Source of the DNA: JACMLD01 sp038229695
Lineage (GTDB): Bacteria; Bacteroidota; Bacteroidia; Chitinophagales; Chitinophagaceae
NCBI GenBank assembly: GCA_038229695.1
Contig: JBBROE010000004.1
Location: 14,157-78,156 of the forward strand
Direction of reading: 5' to 3'
DNA length: 64,000 bases
In this document: positions 1-8,682 of the stretch, in pieces
Position numbering within the stretch: the stretch's first letter is position 1
How the letters are laid out: every line of letters begins with the position of its first letter
Notes under the pieces: model-generated
Told to the model about the DNA's origin: nothing
Databases searched by the model: none
What the model saw: only the letters and a program-made list of their open reading frames with translations
Position numbers and translations under genes: made by a program

Positions 1-754
1 CAGGCCCTTCCATACCCCGGCCTACTATCAGAAAGGAGAAATCAGTTTCCTTTCGGGCAATCGCCATGGCTTTGAGAATCTCGCCGATTTTTTTCTCCGG
101 GTCCAGCCGGCCTGTAAACAGCAGGATAGGTTTTTCAGGAATGCTATATTTAAGGCGGATATGATCGGAGGCGCTGCCGGGATAGAATTCCAGCAGATCT
201 ACCCCGCTGGAAACAGCGATTACCTTTGCAGTGAGTTTAGACCGGATAAGCTCGGCTGCCGTTTCGGTGGGCGTCGTGACTAATTCAAGCTGGTTATAGG
301 CATTTATAAAAGATGCCCATAAATATTTCGTAACCGCCCTCCTGATCTTGCTGTTTTTAAACAAAGCAGTAAGATTTTCCGGCATAAAGTGATTGGTACC
401 AATTACGGGAATGTTGTTATCGCAACAGAGAGTAATCAATTTTTTGCCAATCAGGAAATGATCCTGCACATGCACCACATCAGGCCCAAATTCCAGCAGT
501 ATCCGCCTTAACCTGGACGTGATGAGCACGGGGGACGGAACACGTAATTTCGGATAATAAAAAACCGGGAAAGACGGGATACCGTAAACGCGGATATTAT
601 CCACGCGGGTTTTAGTATATCCCGCCGTAGCTGACGGCGCGATTACCGCCACTTCATGGCCCATGTCCTGCAGTATCGGCGCCACCCGGCATACGAAATA
701 ATAAACACCATTTATATGGGGGAAATAGGTGTCTGAAGCAAATAAGATTTTCAT
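1..754 (-). CDS. Glycosyltransferase family 4, 3' end missing
   Basis: The gene runs off the left edge of the window, so only its first ~251 codons are visible. The N-terminus has the Rossmann-like start of GT4 enzymes (MKILFASDTYFPHINGV, then HEVAVIAPS). A later segment reads PILLFTGRLDPEKK, the hinge between the acceptor domain and the nucleotide-sugar-binding domain of GT-B enzymes. HVQDHFLIGK and VSSGVD are further typical GT4 positions. It probably transfers a sugar from a nucleotide donor to a lipid or glycan acceptor at the cytoplasmic face of the membrane, as many GT4 enzymes do; the substrate cannot be read. Its ATG overlaps the TGA of the upstream DedA gene in an ATGA arrangement, which implies translational coupling. 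Confidence 0.9.
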   Translation of the reverse strand, partial: MKILFASDTYFPHINGVYYFVCRVAPILQDMGHEVAVIAPSATAGYTKTRVDNIRVYGIPSFPVFYYPKLRVPSPVLITSRLRRILLEFGPDVVHVQDHFLIGKKLITLCCDNNIPVIGTNHFMPENLTALFKNSKIRRAVTKYLWASFINAYNQLELVTTPTETAAELIRSKLTAKVIAVSSGVDLLEFYPGSASDHIRLKYSIPEKPILLFTGRLDPEKKIGEILKAMAIARKETDFSFLIVGRGMEGP

Positions 755-1317
755 AACTTTTTTCTCAGGTTATTAATAAGAAAGTAAGCGAGGATGGCAA
801 GGGCCGAAACAATCAAAACGGCTGCTGTAACATTGAGGTAATGGCTGATCTGCTGATAAGCGCTCCCAAATAACGCGCCGATCGTGATATAAACGATATA
901 CTGTAGTCCAGAAGTGACGAGGCAGGTAAAGATAAACTTGCGGTACGGTATGCGGGTAAGCCCCGCGAGATAGATGCCCACCACCCCGATACCCAGTGCC
1001 ACTTTTGACAACGCAACCGTCTTTACGGGGTTTTCCTGGAATACTGATTTAAGTCGTTCAACTTTATCCTCGCGTACGCCGAACCAACGCGCTACCCGGT
1101 TCAGCCATCCCGACTTCCCTGATCGGCCTGCGAAATAACAAACCGAATCGCCCACGATATCACCCGATACGATGAAAAGGTATACGAGAAATGGATTCAT
1201 AATCCCGCTGGCACAGAGAAAACCGGCGATTACGGCCAGTATGGGTCCTTCCACCACAGCGAGGGGAAACAATACATAGTACCCGTAATCATGCAACAAA
1301 GCAAAAATATGGTCCAC
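751..1317 (-). CDS. DedA/VTT family membrane protein
   Basis: A 188-residue integral membrane protein with the DedA/SNARE-associated (VTT) layout. There is an N-terminal hydrophobic hairpin (VLFPLAVVEGPILAVIAGF), a central amphipathic stretch with the family glycine motif (GDIVGDSVCYFAGR), a basic segment, and two C-terminal membrane helices. DedA proteins are implicated in lipid scrambling/flipping, including undecaprenyl phosphate recycling, and in membrane homeostasis. The stop codon overlaps the start of the GT4 gene downstream (ATGA), so the two are probably co-translated and may act together on a lipid-linked glycan; that link is inference. Length is normal for short DedA proteins. Confidence 0.88.
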   Translation of the reverse strand: MDHIFALLHDYGYYVLFPLAVVEGPILAVIAGFLCASGIMNPFLVYLFIVSGDIVGDSVCYFAGRSGKSGWLNRVARWFGVREDKVERLKSVFQENPVKTVALSKVALGIGVVGIYLAGLTRIPYRKFIFTCLVTSGLQYIVYITIGALFGSAYQQISHYLNVTAAVLIVSALAILAYFLINNLRKKL

Positions 1318-1350
1318 GGCTCTTTACTGTTTTTTTACCGATGTCTACTA

Positions 1351-2598
1351 TTAGAAAACTTCCCCAAGATTGCCAACAAAACCCCGTGATCCTCTTGTAC
1401 CATACCCATAATCGATACAGGCATTGGTCCTGGAAAACTTATTGAATTTAATCCGTAGCCCAAACCCGGCACCAGGCAGCAGGTAACGAAACGTATTTCC
1501 ATTTGGTTCGGATACAGATTGCACATTGGAGAACAGCACGCCGCCCACCAGGCCGTCGCGGGTAATACCAAAACGGTATTCAGCTTCAACATATAAAAGT
1601 TCTTTGCCCGTATAGCGATTTTGCTCGTAGCCTCTGCCCACATTGTTATAGGTGTCGGATCCCGTTCCGGGCAGATCCAGGTAAGGCGGATTTCCTGAAA
1701 TAGTTAACGAGGAATAAAACCACAACGCGAGCACATCATGCTTTCTGACGCCGAAATATTTTCGCAGATCAACAATCACGCTGTTTGAATTTGATGTGCT
1801 TCCCAACAAAGTCGTATTCTGTAAAAATTGCAACTTCGCATACGCTGCACCACCCTCTGGGTTAATCGAGTTTTCCCTGGAATCATAGACAGCAAGCAGG
1901 GTGAGGCCGGAAGAGGACGATTGCGGGGCATAACCATATTTTTGAAAATCGGTAATATGCCCTGTCGGGATATCAATTTCCCTGATCTTCCAGTGATAAT
2001 CGAGTTGGTACCCCAGCCCTCCATACAGGTGGCCACTGAATTGCTTCAGTAAGGTTTCATAAAACCGGATGTATTTATAAGTAATCGTATATTTTTCCGA
2101 TGGCAGGGTGTTGCCTCCCAGTCCATAGCTGTCCTGGACATAATTGAGAAATCGCCAGTCGCCCAACAGATTATAGCGGTTTCCCGGGGTCCAGTAGGAG
2201 GTTTGAAAGGGCAGCAACAACTGTTTTTTCTGCGTGTACTTAATCGCCCCGAGAAGCGAAGACGTATTCGTAGGCACGTTTACACTGCTCCTCTTGGCCA
2301 AGTTGCCAGCAATTCCCGGCGAAAATCCGGTGGCAATGGTGTACTCTACAACAGGCGCTGCAGAAATATAAATTTTAGTATCGGTTATGCCATGTTCCGC
2401 AGACCGGGAATTGTATTTTCCGTGGAGAATGAATAGAGAAACATCCACCAGGTCGTGTTGTCGCTGGTAGAAAGCGGAATCACCGGTTTCCACCCCTTTA
2501 CCGTCAAATGGAAGCCCAGTCCCTCCCTTATGCTGCGCAAAAAGTATCGTATTCAGTATTGTCAGCAGACAGAACAGCACACTTCGCCTTGCCCTCAC
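1351..2598 (-). CDS. Omp85/BamA-like outer-membrane barrel protein
   Basis: A 415-residue protein with a signal peptide (cleavage likely after NTILFAQ) followed by a beta-barrel-like sequence of alternating hydrophobic and polar residues. The C-terminus ends in phenylalanine (GNLGEVF), as expected for barrel insertion. The segment GRGYEQNRYTGKELLYVEAEYRFG resembles the conserved strand and RGY-type region of the bacterial surface antigen (D15/Omp85) barrel. There is no room for several POTRA domains, so this is a barrel-only homologue, common in Bacteroidota. Its role is unknown. It lies 33 bp upstream of the dedA-like gene on the same strand and could share its transcript. Confidence 0.75.
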   Translation of the reverse strand: MRARRSVLFCLLTILNTILFAQHKGGTGLPFDGKGVETGDSAFYQRQHDLVDVSLFILHGKYNSRSAEHGITDTKIYISAAPVVEYTIATGFSPGIAGNLAKRSSVNVPTNTSSLLGAIKYTQKKQLLLPFQTSYWTPGNRYNLLGDWRFLNYVQDSYGLGGNTLPSEKYTITYKYIRFYETLLKQFSGHLYGGLGYQLDYHWKIREIDIPTGHITDFQKYGYAPQSSSSGLTLLAVYDSRENSINPEGGAAYAKLQFLQNTTLLGSTSNSNSVIVDLRKYFGVRKHDVLALWFYSSLTISGNPPYLDLPGTGSDTYNNVGRGYEQNRYTGKELLYVEAEYRFGITRDGLVGGVLFSNVQSVSEPNGNTFRYLLPGAGFGLRIKFNKFSRTNACIDYGYGTRGSRGFVGNLGEVF

Positions 2599-2962
2599 AA
2601 GCCGTTATATTTAATATGAAAAAACTGCAGCTTCAAATCAGGCATTACATTATTTGAAATGACATAAATGCCGCTATAAAGTTTAGCACTTGAAAAATGA
2701 ATCCATTACGGGAGTAAAGATCTGAATAGAGGGGTGCCTGCAAGTTACAGAAAAGATAGGGAACATCGTTAATGGGCAGTGACATGCGCATTGTCCGAAA
2801 ACTTCAGCATGTCGTCAGAATTCAGCCCTGCAATCAAGGGATGATTTTACCTGTCACCAGCAGGGCAACAACCCTCCATTGTCTAAAACAGGTCACGTAA
2901 CAGCAATTGGTTAACATTATGATCACCGGCTATTTTGATAAATTGTTACCAAATAAAAAACT
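2599..2962. other. Intergenic region between divergent genes
   Basis: This 364-bp gap separates the minus-strand barrel gene from the plus-strand phosphoesterase gene and must hold both promoters. A weak Bacteroidota-type candidate for the plus-strand gene is TTG at 2907-2909 followed 21 bp later by TATTTTG at 2931-2937, close to but not matching the TAnnTTTG consensus. No convincing ORF, RNA gene or repeat is seen. Confidence 0.4.
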
Positions 2963-3958
2963 ATGGCGGAAAATGTAACAAAAAAGCCCGGGAAGGGTAA
3001 ACCAATTCGCTTTCCCATCAGGCACGTAGTCATCATCTTCAAGGAAAATCACGGGTTTGATAATTATTTCGGCACCTTTCCGGGTTGTGACGGAGATAGT
3101 GGCCTGCCCCATCTTCCTGACCCGCCGCTCATCGACCCGGTTCACACCCATGAAGCCTGGCTGAAGCGAAATGTAAATCCAGTTAAAGGACAGTACCAGA
3201 AAAAAGACATACCCGGTTATTTTTCGCTCGCCAACCAGTTTACCTTGTGCGACAGGTATTTTACGGATGTTGCCGGCCCCTCCACGCCTAATCACCTGAT
3301 GGCTATTGCCGCCGATTCCCCCATCATCAATAACCCACATCATGCCGACCCGGCAGCTTTTCAGCCTCCTTTCGACATTCCTTCCCTGCCTGAATCGCTT
3401 CAGAAAGCCGGCCTGGAATGGAAAAATTACGGCGGCTATGCATTCGACTATATTACAAAACTGAAAGGCAACAACAGAAGCGTATTGGCAGGCCAGTTCG
3501 AAATCGACGCTGCTGCCGGAAAGCTGCCCGAGGTCTCGTGGGTTTACGGCCCCAAAAATCTAAGTGAGCACCCTACAGAAAACGTAGCCGACGGTGACGC
3601 ATGGAGCACCAGACAAATAAAAGCCATTGTCACCGGTGGTCTCTGGCCGTCAACAGCCATTTTTATTACCTGGGATGACTGGGGAGGATGGTATGATCAT
3701 GTTGCTCCCCCTGAAACAGAAAAATGGAAAGACGGTACCCAGTTCCGGTACGGGAACCGTGTAGGATGTATCGTCGTCAGCCCGTTTGCCCGGAATGGCT
3801 TTATATCCAAAGTTCAGCATTCGCATGTAAGTCTGCTCAGGTTTTGCGAATCCGTTTTCCATATTCCTGCCATCAATGACCGGGATGGGAAAAGCAGTGA
3901 TATGATGGACTGCTTCGATTTCGAAAAGCCACCTTCCGCCCCACCGGTCTTTATTTGA
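2963..3958 (+). CDS. Phosphoesterase family protein (phospholipase C/acid phosphatase type)
   Basis: A 331-residue protein of the PF04185 phosphoesterase family (bacterial phospholipase C and AcpA-like acid phosphatases). Diagnostic motifs are present in order: IIFKENHGFDNYFGTFPG near residue 27, with the metal-binding Glu-Asn and the region of the catalytic nucleophile; PSTPNHL near residue 110; and TWDDWGGWYDHV near residue 235 with the Asp and His metal ligands. Most relatives are exported by Tat or Sec, but this protein starts MAENVTKKPGKGKPIRF and shows no signal peptide, so it may stay in the cytoplasm or use an unrecognised start. It stands alone on its strand. The substrate (phospholipid or phosphomonoester) cannot be decided. 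Confidence 0.87.
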   Translation: MAENVTKKPGKGKPIRFPIRHVVIIFKENHGFDNYFGTFPGCDGDSGLPHLPDPPLIDPVHTHEAWLKRNVNPVKGQYQKKDIPGYFSLANQFTLCDRYFTDVAGPSTPNHLMAIAADSPIINNPHHADPAAFQPPFDIPSLPESLQKAGLEWKNYGGYAFDYITKLKGNNRSVLAGQFEIDAAAGKLPEVSWVYGPKNLSEHPTENVADGDAWSTRQIKAIVTGGLWPSTAIFITWDDWGGWYDHVAPPETEKWKDGTQFRYGNRVGCIVVSPFARNGFISKVQHSHVSLLRFCESVFHIPAINDRDGKSSDMMDCFDFEKPPSAPPVFI

Positions 3959-4156
3959 GTAATTGGACGGTAGTGACTCTGCCATACCCAGGTGCTTATT
4001 TGAATTGGATAGTTTTTCCTCTTAAAAATTGTTCTTTCAACGTGGTCATAATTCCCCTCACCTTGAAAGAGAAATAATTTATTACGCGTGAAAAAATATG
4101 GCACATAATTATATACTCCTTGGTCGAACTAATTTTTGTCCACCAGAAACAATTGT

Positions 4157-4377
4157 ATGCCACAGGCACATCACCAGAATGCCGCAGACCATCCTGAAGC
4201 GGCTGCTACACCCCACAAATCCGCCGCAGAAGCATCAGGGAAAGGAAATCATGATGATGCAGCGAGCCATGCTCAGTGGTACACGGACATGCGTCCAGGG
4301 CCAGTGAGCATGATCATAAAGCGTCTATCAAACATGCAGCAAACATTGGCACCATGAAAAATGAAAATATGGAGTGA
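4157..4377 (+). pseudogene. Frameshifted small His/Ala-rich protein
   Basis: From ATG at 4157 the reading begins MPQAHHQNAADHPEAAA and continues to SGKGNHDDAASHA. This matches the pattern of small bacterial proteins made of HHxEAAxHH and GNHxxAAxHAxxAHGH repeats. The frame then diverges. Shifting frame near 4280 restores a continuation reading HGHASRASEHDHKASIKHAA and ending at TGA 4375-4377, which is what the family should look like. So a one- or two-base indel near 4278-4282 splits the gene. Several expected histidines are also replaced by proline, suggesting decay. A sequencing error is the alternative. Function of the family is not established; metal binding is an inference from composition. 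Confidence 0.6.
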
Positions 4378-4675
4378 GCCGGACTGTTCTATGGACACAC
4401 CGGCAGCAGGCACTTCCGGCGTTTTGGTAAGTACCGAACCGGACAACAAGCGTTCAAAAGCCGTGTATGGATTAACGCCCGTTATACGCCTGATGAAACC
4501 TCTTTTTTTCAGGGCGGAATTTCCCCTAAATTACTGCGCCGCTTGCGGCATTGAGGCAGAAATCGTATCTGAAGTAAAGCACCTGTGAAAGGCGAATAAA
4601 TACATGGCGGTTAGCGAAATGACTACGGCACGTACGAACAACATCCCAAAAACGGCGAATTAAAGCATAGACTTC
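4378..4675. other. Unassigned stretch before the Nramp gene
   Basis: About 300 bp between the broken small gene and the transporter. A plus-strand open frame through 4380-4560 can be read (for example KSRVWINARYTPDE) but it lacks a good start and resembles no family I know. The Nramp promoter should lie in the last part; no clear TAnnTTTG element was identified. Confidence 0.3.
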
Positions 4676-6004
4676 ATGCAGCACCACAAAGTTTCGTCTG
4701 TAAGGATAAAGAAATTCTTTGCCACACTGGGGCCCGGGCTCATAACCGGTGCCAGCGATGATGATCCTTCGGGCATTGCCACGTATTCCCAGGCAGGAGC
4801 AAAATTCGGATTTACCACTTTGTGGACCGCATTGATCACCTTTCCACTTATGGCGGCCATCCAGGAGATGTGCGCCAGGATCGGGTTAGTAACGTCAGTC
4901 GGGCTTACGACCACGCTAAAATCGCATTACCCTAAGTGGCTGTTATACCTGATGCTGCTGTTCAGCGTGCCCGCCATCATCCTGAATATCGGGGCAGACA
5001 TCGCAGGCATGGGAGCGGTAGCCCACTTGGTTATTCCCGCTGTGGCGCCCATGGCATTCAGCGTAATTTTTACGGTTACCCTCCTCGTCATCATCATCTA
5101 CCTTCCTTATAAGAAGATTGTGGCGGTGCTTAAATACCTCTGTATTTCCATCCTCCTGTATATAGCGGTGCCCTTTTTCACCCACCCCGATTGGCTGTCT
5201 GTACTTAAAAACGCCTTCATTCCCACTTTACAACTGAACCGCAACTTCATCGAAATACTGGTGGCCATACTGGGGACAACAATTTCCCCCTATCTTTTTT
5301 TCTGGCAGGTTACGATGGAGGCAGAAGATGTAAAAACGTCCCGCCAATTAATTTTAGCACGCCGGCGGTTATTTAAAGGCCCTGAAGAAAAACGACAAAG
5401 CAGGGTGAAAGAGACGAATATGATTATCCTGCTCATCAGGAAGATGCAGCTGGATGTCAACCTGGGCATGTTCCTCTCCAACTTCGTAATGTTTTTTATT
5501 ATCCTGGCTACCGGCAGCGCCTTATTCAGCCACGGGATCACCCAAATCGATACAGTAGAACAGGCCGCCAAAGCACTGGCGCCGGTGGCTGGTAACGCCT
5601 CTTACCTGATTTTTAGCCTCGGCGTAATAGGTACCGGTTTCCTGGCCATACCGGTATTAAGCGGATCGCTTTCCTATATCGTGTCCGAAACCTTCGGCTG
5701 GAAAGGCACGCTGGACAAGCGTTTTACGCAGGCCAAACCATTCTATGCAATAATTATTGCATCACTTTTTATCGGCCTCTTGATCAATTACATCGGTGTC
5801 AGTCCTATCAAGGCGCTCTATTACACGGCAGTCCTATATGGGTTGACCTCTCCTGTTTTGATTGCCATCGTCATGCATATTGCCAACAACAAAAAGATCA
5901 TGAAGGTGAACACCAATGGAATCCTTTCCAATATACTTGGTACCACCGCATTTATCCTGATGACTGTAGCAGCAATCGCGCTGCTCTATTTTATTTTTTC
6001 GTAA
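4676..6004 (+). CDS. Nramp-superfamily metal transporter with non-canonical site motifs
   Basis: A 442-residue polytopic protein with about 11 membrane helices and the Nramp fold signature near the N-terminus (LGPGLITGASDDDPSGIATYSQAG). Canonical Mn/Fe transporters carry D-P-G-N in helix 1 and a Met in helix 6 (usually MPHN). Here helix 1 reads D30-P31-S32-G33, and the aligned helix-6 region reads LGTTISPYLFFW near residue 200, so both the Asn and the Met are missing. Relatives lacking these residues include Nramp-related magnesium transporters, so Mg2+ or another hard cation is possible; this is inference. A basic insert (ARRRLFKGPEEKRQ) lies in the cytoplasmic loop after helix 6. The DUF1003 gene follows 34 bp downstream. 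Confidence 0.88.
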   Translation: MQHHKVSSVRIKKFFATLGPGLITGASDDDPSGIATYSQAGAKFGFTTLWTALITFPLMAAIQEMCARIGLVTSVGLTTTLKSHYPKWLLYLMLLFSVPAIILNIGADIAGMGAVAHLVIPAVAPMAFSVIFTVTLLVIIIYLPYKKIVAVLKYLCISILLYIAVPFFTHPDWLSVLKNAFIPTLQLNRNFIEILVAILGTTISPYLFFWQVTMEAEDVKTSRQLILARRRLFKGPEEKRQSRVKETNMIILLIRKMQLDVNLGMFLSNFVMFFIILATGSALFSHGITQIDTVEQAAKALAPVAGNASYLIFSLGVIGTGFLAIPVLSGSLSYIVSETFGWKGTLDKRFTQAKPFYAIIIASLFIGLLINYIGVSPIKALYYTAVLYGLTSPVLIAIVMHIANNKKIMKVNTNGILSNILGTTAFILMTVAAIALLYFIFS

Positions 6005-6038
6005 GTAAACACGATTCACCAATCACAATACCAATCAT

Positions 6039-6494
6039 ATGAAAGAGAAGGTTCCGATTGCGTTAGAGGAACTAAAAAAGAAGCGGCAGGCGATATTAAG
6101 GGAATCAGAAATAAAACAGCGGGAAAACAGCACCCTTGGCACCGCCGCACTTTGGATCACCGACCATGTTGGAACCATGGGGTTTTTCCTGGTTATCTTT
6201 ATATGGACGGTTGGCTGGCTGGGGTGGAATGTGTTTGCACCGAAAAGCATCCGGTTTGATCCCTACCCCGGGTTCGTTCTCTGGTTATTCATGTCGAACA
6301 TGATCCAGTTGTTCCTGATGCCGCTGATCATGCTCGGGCAGAATATCCAGGCCAGGCACGCAGAGATGAGATCGGTCACCGATTTGAAAATCAACGTGCA
6401 GGCGGCATTGGAAAATGAAATAATCCTGTTACACCTGGAAAACCAGAATGAAATAATGATGGAGCTGCTTAAAAATATCCGTAAGGAAATTTAA
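6039..6494 (+). CDS. DUF1003 domain membrane protein
   Basis: A 151-residue protein with the DUF1003 arrangement. An N-terminal charged coil is followed by a first membrane helix (GFFLVIFIWTVGWLGWNVF), the family segment FDPYPGFVLWLFMSNMIQLF and a second helix. After that comes a cytoplasmic helix with RHAEMRSVTDLKINVQAALE. The biochemical function of the family is unknown. It lies 34 bp after the Nramp-like transporter on the same strand, so the two are probably co-transcribed, and a supporting role in metal transport or its regulation is possible but unproven. Confidence 0.88.
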   Translation: MKEKVPIALEELKKKRQAILRESEIKQRENSTLGTAALWITDHVGTMGFFLVIFIWTVGWLGWNVFAPKSIRFDPYPGFVLWLFMSNMIQLFLMPLIMLGQNIQARHAEMRSVTDLKINVQAALENEIILLHLENQNEIMMELLKNIRKEI

Positions 6495-6584
6495 CAGGCT
6501 TCCCTGTCGCGCTGCCGGATGAATCACCGTAAATACGCAACCGGATGGAAAGATTACCGCATCCCGGTCCAGCACCATGCCGGC

Positions 6585-6899
6585 CTAATGAGATTTCATC
6601 TTACCAATTATTGAATCCAGTGAACTTTTTAACTTCACAATGGCTCCCTGCAGCGCCTGCTCGTGATTACCGGCATTGGCACTAACGGCAATGGGCTGTT
6701 TACCCTCCATGCGCGCTTCCAGTACACACTTCTTGTCTTCCGGTCCTTTTTTATGCCCGTTTTCGTCAGACATATGCACTTCTACGCGGGTAATATAATC
6801 ATTGAATCGTGCGAGTTCCTTTTCCAATTTCCCCGTAATGTCCGAGTTGAAGTTTTCGTGGACCGTAAAATTGTTATCGGTATTAATTAAAATGGTCAT
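6585..6899 (-). CDS. HPF/RaiA-like ribosome-associated protein
   Basis: A 104-residue protein with the short ribosome hibernation factor pattern: a beta-alpha-beta-beta-beta-alpha order, the segment LEKELARFNDYITRVEVHMSDENG, and a C-terminal helix beginning AGNHEQALQGAIVKLKSSLD. Members bind the small ribosomal subunit in the decoding region and stabilise idle ribosomes under stress. It lacks the long C-terminal dimerisation domain of long-form HPF. The gene is convergent with the DUF1003 gene. Divergent family members exist, so a ribosomal role is likely but not certain. Confidence 0.8.
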   Translation of the reverse strand: MTILINTDNNFTVHENFNSDITGKLEKELARFNDYITRVEVHMSDENGHKKGPEDKKCVLEARMEGKQPIAVSANAGNHEQALQGAIVKLKSSLDSIIGKMKSH

Positions 6900-7237
6900 G
6901 ATAAAATAAAGGTATTTTAGATGCCTGCGATGAAATTTCGCAGTCGCTCATCAGGAAAGGCAACTGCCTTTTACAATGATTTCGGGGAATGCCGCGGAAT
7001 TAACAAGATAGTCAGCGGGGACCGCGACAACCTGCATCATGCCTTTGCTCAAAGCTAATCAATTTATCGCGGTATCTGCTTTCCTCACCTGTAGTCTTGA
7101 GCAACCCGATTAACTGCCCGGATGGCCAGAGAAAATGGACTTCCTGTGATATAATGAAACAGGGCTAACCGAAGCTTGGCCTTGTTTCATCGAGCTGTAC
7201 AGCAATGCCGACGGCCAAATTGGAAAAAATAGGAATG
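6900..7237. other. Intergenic region
   Basis: A 338-bp gap upstream of the HPF-like gene and downstream of the broken beta-helix gene. It must contain the HPF promoter on the minus strand. No ORF with family resemblance, no clear hairpin plus T-run and no RNA gene was recognised. Confidence 0.4.
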
Positions 7238-8658
7238 TTACGGATGGTGCTGGTTGCCGGTGCCGTTAAACTGGAAGGCCCCCATGTCTTTGCCCGGCAG
7301 CGTGATCTCTGTAGCCCCGTAAACCGGGTCAATCGGTACGGTCACCAGCGGGTTGAACCCGACAAATCCCTTCCCTATCGCAGGTGAACCCGGCTGCAGC
7401 CTGAAGTCGTAATTACCGACAGCCTGTATAGCAAACAAGGGCAAATTGCCCGGCACGGGTAGCGGGAAATTGTAAAATGATGGGTTATTCTTCCGTACAA
7501 CCGGGGTGCCATCATAGCTGTCTCCATACTTATAGCCTGCCGGAAGAAAGCTGGTATAATCTGGGATGTCGCTTGACTGAGGCCGGCTCCAACCACCGGA
7601 CAGCGCTGCATTGGTAGGATAAATCTGGTTGACTACAGCGAGCGAATCGCCGTATTCATAATTGTTGCCATAGCGGATGTTCGCCGTATCTGCTGCGGGG
7701 TTATTCAGTATCCGCAATCCAAACTTACAATTCACCATCAGATTGTTATACGCTATCCCCCGTGCACCTTCTTCAAAATTGATATTGGCGCCACGGCCCG
7801 ACTGGATCTGGCGATAGCCACAGGCAATGAACGTATTGTTCCACATATTTATATTGGTTTGTACCGCCCCTACCGGCTGCCCTTTATTGGATGCCTTCTG
7901 ACCATTGGTAGCCATCCCCACAAAAAGGTTGTACGCCATGTCACCGGTGGTTCCGCCCTTGCAGTTCAGGCAATCTCCGCCATGCAGCCCACCTTTTTCG
8001 AACGTGTTTCGCATAAACGCAATCCTGCCGTTGGCCACCCGGATGGGATCATCCACCCCGCCATACAACCAGCTGTCTTCCATTACGAAAACACCTTTTG
8101 AATTCTGGAATAGAATAGAAAAAGCCGTTCCCGCACTCTGGTTGACGAACGCGCCCTGGCTAATCGTAAGGGCGGCCCCGCCAAATTCAACATGAGACCA
8201 CTTCAGGACGAGCAACGCACAGGAGGGCGCGCAGTAAATGCCTGGCCAACCTCCGGAAAACGCCACATCCTTAGACGGATCCTGGTTCGGTGCATCGGTT
8301 TTTAGTTTCTGCAAACTGTCCACCGTAATCCAAACCGGTGCAGCCTGTGTACCAAGGCTGATAAGCGATCCCTGCACAAATATTCCTGAATGATTGGTAA
8401 CATTGATGTGTACGCCTGGCTGAATCATCAGGGTATCGCCGGCGTTGATGACCACACGCAACCAATTGTATACGTTTTCCCGGAAAGCATCGTACCCTTA
8501 ATACTTTTGCAAAGCGGCGCTGCGTCGCTGATGGGTTGTGCCGCCTGTACCACCGGCACGGCTAAATCTAATTTCTCTACGGCCCATTTTTTACAACCAT
8601 TGAGGAAGGAGCTGGCAACTGAAACAATAAGCAGGGTATAAAAAGAAAACTTTTTCAT
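7238..8658 (-). pseudogene. Beta-helix lipoprotein, frameshifted
   Basis: The gene starts at 8658 with a lipoprotein signal peptide (lipobox LNGC, Cys22) and runs to GTMLSGKTYTIG at codon 66. It then goes out of frame near 8461. The -1 frame continues exactly as expected with RVVINAGDTLMIQPGVHINV and about 400 further residues of short turns typical of a right-handed parallel beta-helix (GGWPGIYCAP, NIRYGNNYEYGDS). Adding one T after the GGT at 8463-8461 would restore KTYTIGLRVVINAGDTL. Either one base is missing from the sequence or the gene is inactivated. It follows the TonB-dependent receptor gene by 24 bp, so the intact product was probably a surface lipoprotein working with that receptor. 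The ligand is unknown. Confidence 0.8.
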
Positions 8659-8682
8659 TATCGTTATGAATTATCGGATGGA

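Noticed and set aside
4361..4588. 75-codon open frame before the Nramp gene
   Set aside because: It starts inside the tail of the broken small gene and no family matches; other frames in the same stretch are equally open.
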